The position numbers and the translations under genes were made by a program. This document shows positions 7,133-11,977 of a DNA stretch of 11,977 bases, piece after piece. The notes beneath the pieces are model-generated. The model searched no databases and was not told the DNA's origin. It was given only the letters and a program-made list of their open reading frames with translations. This DNA is from Eubacterium sp. (GTDB lineage Bacteria; Bacillota; Clostridia; Lachnospirales; Lachnospiraceae), in contig JAILAS010000192.1 of the NCBI GenBank assembly GCA_024681495.1, forward strand, positions 1 through 11,977, written 5' to 3'. The stretch's first letter is position 1. Each line of letters opens with the position of its first letter.

Positions 7133-9659
7133 AAAGAGAAAGAGATCCAACAAACAAAAGAATTCATCCAATATCATTCTTGACAACGTCATCATGATAT
7201 CTTTTGCGTTGGTGGGAGTACTGCTTTTCCTTAGCCTTTTCGGCTTCGGCGGAAAGGTCGGAGAGGGTATTTCACACCTCTTATTCGGACTGTTCGGTCT
7301 TTGCGCGTATATCTTCGCGCCTTTGGCCGCGGTCATTGGAATTCTGGTTTACATAAAAAGGAGAGGGGCGACCGCAAAATCGGTTGCCCTGGTTCTCCTT
7401 TTTTTGGCGTTGTGCTTTTTTACCGAGCTTGCCTGCGGCTCATACTCTGCGACCAACACCATACAGTCTGCATTCGATTATGGGCTGAATGCCCACTTCG
7501 GCGGCGGCGCAGTCGGGGGGATATTCTCGTTTTTGATTCGCAATAACCTCGGATTCGTCTTTTCAATACTCATTGATGTTGCGGTAATTATCATCTGCGG
7601 CGTTATACTCACTGGAAAGTCCTTCGTTTCTCTGGTTTCGGGCGGATCCCAGAAGGTATATACGTCGGCTAAAGACGACATATCCCGCAGACGGGACAGA
7701 ATCCGCGAGACGAGGCAGGAAAAAGCCCTCGAAGAAGAAAAAAACCGTGCGATGCGCATGGACAAGAAGAAGGTGGGGGTAACCTTCAATACCGACCTTA
7801 AGAACAATGCAGTCGCCGAGCCGGTGCAGGAGGTAACGGACGGCGCTCCAGTCGTAAACGACCCCTTCCCGGTCAGAAACGACGACATGGAGGAGCTCTC
7901 CTTCGATACGGAGCCCGAGCCCGCCGCGCCCGTTCAGGTGTCCGGGCCCACACAGGACGATTCCTATTTCTCCAACACCAAAGTGGTCAGGGTGGACCCG
8001 AACAGAGAGGAGTTCCCGGGCGACACGGATGTGGATGATCCCGAAGTCACTTCTCCCGAAGATGTATACGAGCCGGAAGAGCCTGCTCCCGAAATCGACA
8101 CGGCGGGCGGCGTCCAGGAAGATACTGCGAATACGGAGGCCGATGCAGCTGCCGCAGCCGGATTGTCGGCAGAAAAGGAAGCTATTCCCCAAAAGCCCGC
8201 GTACAGGCTTCCGCCGTTGTCTCTCCTAAACAAGCCCAAGAGCGCCTCGGGCGCCAATTCGAGAAACACACTCGAGAATAACCGTGACAAGCTTAAGAAC
8301 GTGCTCAAGAGCTTCGGAATGGACGTTGAGATAACCGGCGTTCAGGAGGGCCCCACGGTTACCCGTTATGAGATCCTTCCCCCGACCGGAGTGAAGGTAA
8401 GCCGAATCCTCGGACTTTCCGACGATATCAAACTCGCACTTGCGGCGGCCGACATAAGGATCGAGGCCCCGATTCCCGGCAAGAGCGCCATCGGAATAGA
8501 GGTGCCCAACGAGAACAGGATCGCGGTTCCGCTTAAGGCGCTGCTCGAGAGTCCCGATATGAAGAACACCGCGTCGAAGCTGGCGTTTGCCTGCGGCAGG
8601 CGCATTGACGGCTCGATCGTCGTTTCGGATATTGCCAAGATGCCTCACCTGCTTATCGCCGGCGCGACCGGATCCGGTAAGTCCGTGTGCATTAATACCA
8701 TAATCATGAGCCTCCTCTTCAGGGCCTCGCCCGAGGATGTGAAGCTCATCATGATCGACCCCAAGGTCGTCGAGCTGTCCGTTTACAACGGCATCCCGCA
8801 CCTTCTCACGCCCGTCGTAACTGACCCCAAGAAGGCGACAGGCGCGCTCAGCTGGGCCGTAAACGAGATGACGAGGCGCTATCAGGCGTTCGCTAATCTG
8901 CACGTCAGGGACATGAAGGCCTATAACGAGAAGATAGCCGCGGAAGATCCAAGTGGCATAAAGATGTCACAAATTGTTATAATAGTAGACGAGCTTGCCG
9001 ACCTCATGATGGTGGCTTCCAAGGAAGTGGAAGACCTTATCGTCAGGCTGACGCAGCTGGCCCGAGCCGCCGGCATTCACCTGATTATCGCCACGCAGAG
9101 ACCTTCGGTCAACGTAATAACCGGCCTTATAAAGGCCAATATGCCCTCGAGGATTGCGTTTTCGGTTTCCTCGGGCGTGGATTCGAGGACCATACTGGAC
9201 GGCGTTGGGGCGGAGAAGCTCCTCGGAAACGGAGATATGCTCTACCTTCCGCAGGGCATGTCCAAGCCGGAAAGAGTGCAGGGTACTTTCGTTTCGGATG
9301 ACGAGGTAAACAAGGTGGTGAACTTCCTTCGTGAGCAGACGCCGGAAGTCACCTACGACGACAGCATTGCCGTCGAGCCGGTTTCCACATCTACCGGCGG
9401 CCCGGACTTCGGTGATTCGGACGGAGCAGACTCCGACAGGGACGAACTGTTTGTCCGCGCGGGCCAGTACCTCATCGAGACCCAGAAGGGGTCCATAGGC
9501 TCATTGCAGAGAAAATTCCGCATAGGTTTTAACCGTGCAGCACGTATAGTCGACCAGTTGGAAGAAGCGGGGGTTTTAGGACCCGAGGAGGGGACCAAGC
9601 CCAGACAGGTGCTCATGAGTTTGGAGGATTTCGAACGCAGTATGAGTGAAGGCTCGTAA
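7125..9659 (+). CDS. ftsK: DNA translocase FtsK/SpoIIIE
   Basis: Membrane-anchored hexameric DNA pump that clears chromosomal DNA from the division septum; in spore formers SpoIIIE moves DNA into the forespore. From ATG 7125 it has 844 residues. A basic N-terminus (KKRKRSNKQK) precedes about four membrane segments (20-40, 51-77, 84-104, 128-163). A charged, Pro/Asp/Glu-rich linker (about 180-370) follows, then motor subdomain alpha (about 385-465) and the beta ATPase core with Walker A GATGSGKS (513-520, Lys519), Walker B IVIIVDE (617-623) and ATQRPSVNVITGLIKANMPS (656-675). The C-terminal winged helix, gamma (773-844), normally reads the orienting DNA motifs. An upstream in-frame ATG at 7077 would lie deep inside yebC; 7125, with GGGAAGAGG just before it and an ATGAGTAA overlap with the yebC stop, is preferred. 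Whether it serves division or sporulation cannot be told here. Confidence 0.96.
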   Translation: MSKKRKRSNKQKNSSNIILDNVIMISFALVGVLLFLSLFGFGGKVGEGISHLLFGLFGLCAYIFAPLAAVIGILVYIKRRGATAKSVALVLLFLALCFFTELACGSYSATNTIQSAFDYGLNAHFGGGAVGGIFSFLIRNNLGFVFSILIDVAVIIICGVILTGKSFVSLVSGGSQKVYTSAKDDISRRRDRIRETRQEKALEEEKNRAMRMDKKKVGVTFNTDLKNNAVAEPVQEVTDGAPVVNDPFPVRNDDMEELSFDTEPEPAAPVQVSGPTQDDSYFSNTKVVRVDPNREEFPGDTDVDDPEVTSPEDVYEPEEPAPEIDTAGGVQEDTANTEADAAAAAGLSAEKEAIPQKPAYRLPPLSLLNKPKSASGANSRNTLENNRDKLKNVLKSFGMDVEITGVQEGPTVTRYEILPPTGVKVSRILGLSDDIKLALAAADIRIEAPIPGKSAIGIEVPNENRIAVPLKALLESPDMKNTASKLAFACGRRIDGSIVVSDIAKMPHLLIAGATGSGKSVCINTIIMSLLFRASPEDVKLIMIDPKVVELSVYNGIPHLLTPVVTDPKKATGALSWAVNEMTRRYQAFANLHVRDMKAYNEKIAAEDPSGIKMSQIVIIVDELADLMMVASKEVEDLIVRLTQLARAAGIHLIIATQRPSVNVITGLIKANMPSRIAFSVSSGVDSRTILDGVGAEKLLGNGDMLYLPQGMSKPERVQGTFVSDDEVNKVVNFLREQTPEVTYDDSIAVEPVSTSTGGPDFGDSDGADSDRDELFVRAGQYLIETQKGSIGSLQRKFRIGFNRAARIVDQLEEAGVLGPEEGTKPRQVLMSLEDFERSMSEGS

Positions 9660-9676
9660 TGTGGCGAACGCGGAAT

Positions 9677-9705
9677 TTTATGTTATTGTTGGCAGTAGTT
9701 ATAAG
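9677..9705 (+). promoter_or_regulatory. Weak candidate promoter for fhs
   Basis: In the 92-base ftsK-fhs gap (9660-9751), TATAAG (9700-9705) matches a -10 at 5/6. The hexamer 17 bases upstream (TTTATG, 9677-9682) is poor, at 3/6 to TTGACA. I see no hairpin with a T tract ending ftsK, and no THF or ZTP riboswitch core motif. A promoter is plausible from the gap and change of function, but this exact site is weakly supported. Confidence 0.3.
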
Positions 9706-9739
9706 TCATAGGGAGTAACACACCGTTTCAGGCATCTTC

Positions 9740-9746
9740 AAGGAGG
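9740..9746 (+). promoter_or_regulatory. Strong ribosome binding site of fhs
   Basis: AAGGAGG is a consensus-perfect Shine-Dalgarno 5 bases before ATG 9752, the strongest in the window. Together with the strict codon choice of the gene it suggests high expression. Confidence 0.8.
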
Positions 9747-9751
9747 TTAAT

Positions 9752-11419
9752 ATGTTATCGGATATTGAGATTGCTCAGCAGTGTAAGATGGAACCCATAG
9801 GCAAGGTGGCATCCGGGATAGGTTTGGACCCGGACGACCTCGAACTCTACGGCAAGTATAAGGCCAAGCTTTCCGACGAGGCGCTCCAAAAGCTCGAAGG
9901 AAAAGAGGATGGCAAACTTGTCCTCGTTACTGCAGTAAACCCCACACCCGCGGGTGAGGGAAAGACCACCACCAGCATCGGACTGGCGCAGGGACTCTGG
10001 AAGCTTAACAAGAAGGCGGTACTCGCATTGAGAGAGCCCTCGCTCGGCCCCTGCTTCGGAATAAAGGGCGGAGCCGCAGGCGGCGGATACGCTCAGGTGG
10101 TACCCATGGAAGACCTTAACCTTCACTTCACAGGCGACTTCCATGCCATCACATCGGCAAACAATCTGCTTGCCGCGATGCTCGACAACCACATCCACCA
10201 GGGCAACCAGCTCGACATCGACACCAGGCAGGTAGTCTGGAAGAGATGCGAGGACATGAACGACAGGGCGCTTCGTAACGTTGTCGTCGGACTCGGCAAC
10301 AAGGCCGACGGTTTCGTAAGGGAGGACCACTTCGTAATTACCGTTGCATCCGAGATTATGGCAGTCCTCTGCCTGGCCGCAGACATGGACGACCTCAAGG
10401 CAAGGCTCTCGAGGATGATAGTGGCATACACGCGCAAGGGAGACCCCGTAACGGCGGGAGACCTTAACGCCACGGGCGCAATGGCCGCCCTCCTCAAGGA
10501 CGCGCTCAAGCCGAACCTCATTCAGACGCTCGAGCACACACCCGCCATTGTTCACGGCGGACCCTTCGCCAATATTGCGCATGGATGTAACAGCGTTAGG
10601 GCCACGAAGGCCGCACTCAAGCTCGGCGATATAACCGTTACGGAGGCAGGATTCGGTGCCGACCTCGGAGCCGAGAAGTTCCTGGACATCAAGTGCCGCA
10701 TGGCCGGCCTCAAGCCCGACTGCGTTGTTCTTGTTGCAACCGTACGCGCACTCAAGTACAACGGCGGTGTACCCAAGGCAGACCTCTCCGAGCCCAATCT
10801 CGAGGCTCTCAAGAAGGGCATCTGCAACCTCGAGAAGCATATCGAAAACATTCAGAAGTACGGTGTACCCATGGTCGTTACGCTTAACCGCTTCGTTACC
10901 GATACCGACGAGGAGCTCGCCTACGTAGAGAAGGTCGTTAAGGAGAAGGGCTGCGAATTCGCCCTCTCGGAGGTTTGGGAGAAAGGCGGCGAAGGCGGCA
11001 AAGAGCTGGCTCAGAAGGTCATCGACACACTCGAAACCAGGGAGTCCAACTTCGCGCCCCTGTATTCAGACGACCTCAGCCTCAAGGAGAAGATCGAGAA
11101 GGTCGCCACCGAGATATACGGAGCAGGAGATGTGTCCTACTCTCAGGGAGCTCTCAAGGAGCTCAAGAGGCTCGAGGACCTCGGCTTAGGAAACCTCCCC
11201 GTCTGCATGGCTAAGACGCAATACTCCCTCTCTGACAACGAGAAGGCGCTGGGACGCCCCACCGGATTCACGTTGAACGTAAGAGACGTATATCCCTCCA
11301 CCGGAGCCGGATTCGTCGTAGCGATAACGGGATCTATCATGACCATGCCGGGTCTCCCGAAGGTTCCCTCCGCGAACTCCATTGACGTCGTGGACGGAAA
11401 GATCGTAGGACTGTTCTAA
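9752..11419 (+). CDS. fhs: Formate-tetrahydrofolate ligase (10-formyl-THF synthetase)
   Basis: Cytosolic enzyme: formate + THF + ATP gives 10-formyl-THF + ADP + phosphate, through a formyl-phosphate intermediate. It is the entry of formate into folate one-carbon metabolism, for purines and, in acetogens, the methyl branch of the Wood-Ljungdahl pathway. The 555-residue length is typical of the monofunctional bacterial enzyme. The P-loop-like PTPAGEGKT is at 64-72, the family signature EPSLGPCFGIKGGAAGGG at 95-112, and GDFHAITSANNLL at 128-140. The start follows a perfect AAGGAGG. Codon use is biased: apart from codon 2 (TTA), the first ~360 codons contain no TTA, CTA or TCA, typical of a highly expressed gene. 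folD follows after 51 bases, matching the pathway order. Whether the host is an acetogen cannot be judged, as no other Wood-Ljungdahl genes are in view. Confidence 0.98.
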   Translation: MLSDIEIAQQCKMEPIGKVASGIGLDPDDLELYGKYKAKLSDEALQKLEGKEDGKLVLVTAVNPTPAGEGKTTTSIGLAQGLWKLNKKAVLALREPSLGPCFGIKGGAAGGGYAQVVPMEDLNLHFTGDFHAITSANNLLAAMLDNHIHQGNQLDIDTRQVVWKRCEDMNDRALRNVVVGLGNKADGFVREDHFVITVASEIMAVLCLAADMDDLKARLSRMIVAYTRKGDPVTAGDLNATGAMAALLKDALKPNLIQTLEHTPAIVHGGPFANIAHGCNSVRATKAALKLGDITVTEAGFGADLGAEKFLDIKCRMAGLKPDCVVLVATVRALKYNGGVPKADLSEPNLEALKKGICNLEKHIENIQKYGVPMVVTLNRFVTDTDEELAYVEKVVKEKGCEFALSEVWEKGGEGGKELAQKVIDTLETRESNFAPLYSDDLSLKEKIEKVATEIYGAGDVSYSQGALKELKRLEDLGLGNLPVCMAKTQYSLSDNEKALGRPTGFTLNVRDVYPSTGAGFVVAITGSIMTMPGLPKVPSANSIDVVDGKIVGLF

Positions 11420-11470
11420 TTGTCTGCGAGTTAAAAATAAATAATTTTATATAAGGATTGCGAGGAAAAA
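11420..11470 (+). other. fhs-folD intergenic region
   Basis: Fifty-one bases, strongly AT-rich in the middle (11431-11454). A TTGTCT at 11420-11425 has no well-spaced -10; the best AATAAT (11440-11445) is only 14 bases away. An AT-only arm pair (TAAAA...TTTTA, 11432-11449) is too weak for a terminator. GAGG (11462-11465) five bases before ATG 11471 is the folD ribosome binding site. Read-through from fhs to folD is likely. Confidence 0.45.
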
Positions 11471-11977
11471 ATGAAACTCATTGACGGAAAGAAAATATCA
11501 CAGGAAATCAAGGACGAAGTTAAGGAGGAGTGCAGACTTCTCAAAGAGGAGGGGTATACCGGCTGTCTGGCCGTAATCAAGGTCGGAGAGGACCCCGCCT
11601 CTGCCATCTACGTCCGCAATAAAAAGATCGCCTGTGAATACGTGGGTTTCGACTCCAGATCCTATGATTTGCCTGAGGAAACCTCTCAGGAGGCGCTGCT
11701 TTCGCTTATCGAATCGCTTAATAAGGAGTCGGACGTGGACGGCATACTTGTGCAGCTTCCCCTTCCTTCCCAGATTGACGAAAACGCAGTTATCTGCGCC
11801 ATCGATCCGGACAAGGACGTGGACGGCTTCCACCCCGTAAGCGTCGGCAGGATGGTTATCGGCGAGGAGGGCTTCGAGCCCTGTACCCCCGCCGGTATCA
11901 TCCAGCTCCTGAAGAGAAGCGGCGTCGAGATAGAGGGTAAAAACTGCGTCGTAATCGGCAGGAGCAACATCGTTGGA
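11471..11977 (+). CDS. folD: Bifunctional methylene-THF dehydrogenase / methenyl-THF cyclohydrolase, 3'-truncated by window edge
   Basis: Cytosolic enzyme that oxidises 5,10-methylene-THF to methenyl-THF with NAD(P)+ and hydrolyses this to 10-formyl-THF, or the reverse. The frame stays open for 169 codons to the window end; family members have about 280-300 residues, so roughly 60% is visible. The N-terminal catalytic domain has VGEDPASAIYVRNKKIAC (38-55), with the Tyr47-x3-Lys51 pair, VDGILVQLPLP (89-99), and DKDVDGFHP (114-122), with catalytic Asp118. PCTPAGIIQLLKRSG (137-151) leads into the nucleotide-binding domain, and the visible end is the start of the GRSNIVG cofactor loop (163-169). 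The usual HP-x-N-x-G after DGF reads HPVSVG, a mild substitution. It follows fhs by 51 bases; together they link formate to methylene-THF. Cofactor preference (NAD or NADP) cannot be judged from the visible part. Truncation reflects only the window edge. Confidence 0.97.
   Translation, partial: MKLIDGKKISQEIKDEVKEECRLLKEEGYTGCLAVIKVGEDPASAIYVRNKKIACEYVGFDSRSYDLPEETSQEALLSLIESLNKESDVDGILVQLPLPSQIDENAVICAIDPDKDVDGFHPVSVGRMVIGEEGFEPCTPAGIIQLLKRSGVEIEGKNCVVIGRSNIVG

Noticed and set aside
6407..7336. 309-codon open frame on the minus strand over yebC and early ftsK
   Set aside because: Codon-aligned antisense of yebC, low-complexity Val/Leu/Gly-rich product, no family resemblance and no promoter or ribosome binding site.
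8226..8903. 225-codon open frame on the minus strand over the ftsK motor region
   Set aside because: Overlaps the most conserved part of ftsK, and its product shows no recognisable motif.
9660..9751. THF or ZTP (pfl) riboswitch before fhs
   Set aside because: Expected from the gene function, but neither the conserved ZTP 3' CCGCCUGGGC-type core nor THF-riboswitch sequences are present by eye.
9755..10840. 361-codon open frame on the minus strand
   Set aside because: It is codon-aligned antisense to fhs and open only because TTA, CTA and TCA are avoided there. Its translation shows no recognisable domain and has odd composition.
11420..11437. Possible Rex operator before folD (TTGT...AAAAA)
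   Set aside because: Only the left half resembles TTGTTAA; the right half lacks AACAA and the symmetry is poor.

Overview
The window is an ordinary-looking stretch of bacterial chromosome. All ten genes lie on the + strand and are tightly packed. The gene families suggest an anaerobic member of the Clostridia (Bacillota), most plausibly a Lachnospiraceae-like organism. The reasons are a Rex repressor of Gram-positive type, a YebC protein opening with the clostridial-style HSKFANIKHKKEKND, formate-tetrahydrofolate ligase next to folD, an nnr-alr pair, strong AGGAGG-type ribosome binding sites and a codon choice rich in C/G-ending codons. The lineage is inferred from families recalled by memory, not from a database search. 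I see no mobile elements, tRNA or rRNA genes, CRISPR arrays or phage genes. No gap exceeds about 115 bases.

Region 1 (2-4938) looks like one operon: the 3' part of an NADP-dependent isocitrate dehydrogenase (icd), the NADH/NAD+-sensing repressor Rex, an unrecognised coiled-coil protein, the bifunctional NAD(P)HX repair enzyme Nnr, and alanine racemase. Spacings are 19, 12 and 21 bases, then a 14-base overlap. Three of the five genes concern pyridine nucleotides: IDH makes NADPH, Rex senses NADH/NAD+, and Nnr repairs hydrated NAD(P)H. Alr supplies D-alanine for peptidoglycan.

Region 2 (4939-9659) begins with a 115-base gap. It holds an interrupted inverted repeat and a good extended -10 sigma-A promoter. 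A second operon follows: a CNNM/CorC-type membrane protein with two CBS domains, a YebC/TACO1-family protein (3-base gap), and the DNA translocase FtsK/SpoIIIE (8-base overlap). The membrane protein has apparently lost the conserved Asn and Glu of its membrane metal site, which is the most unusual protein-level feature here.

Region 3 (9660-11977) carries one-carbon folate genes: fhs after a 92-base leader, then folD, which runs off the window end. Fhs makes 10-formyl-THF from formate. FolD interconverts 10-formyl-, methenyl- and methylene-THF, feeding purine synthesis and methyl transfer.

I did not find a convincing previously undescribed system. The best leads are the coiled-coil gene between rex and nnr, the diverged CNNM transmembrane domain, and the inverted repeat overlapping the -35 box at about 4967. 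Three start sites (nnr, alr, ftsK) were placed downstream of the longest possible ORF, on ribosome-binding-site spacing or, for ftsK, on the overlap as well.
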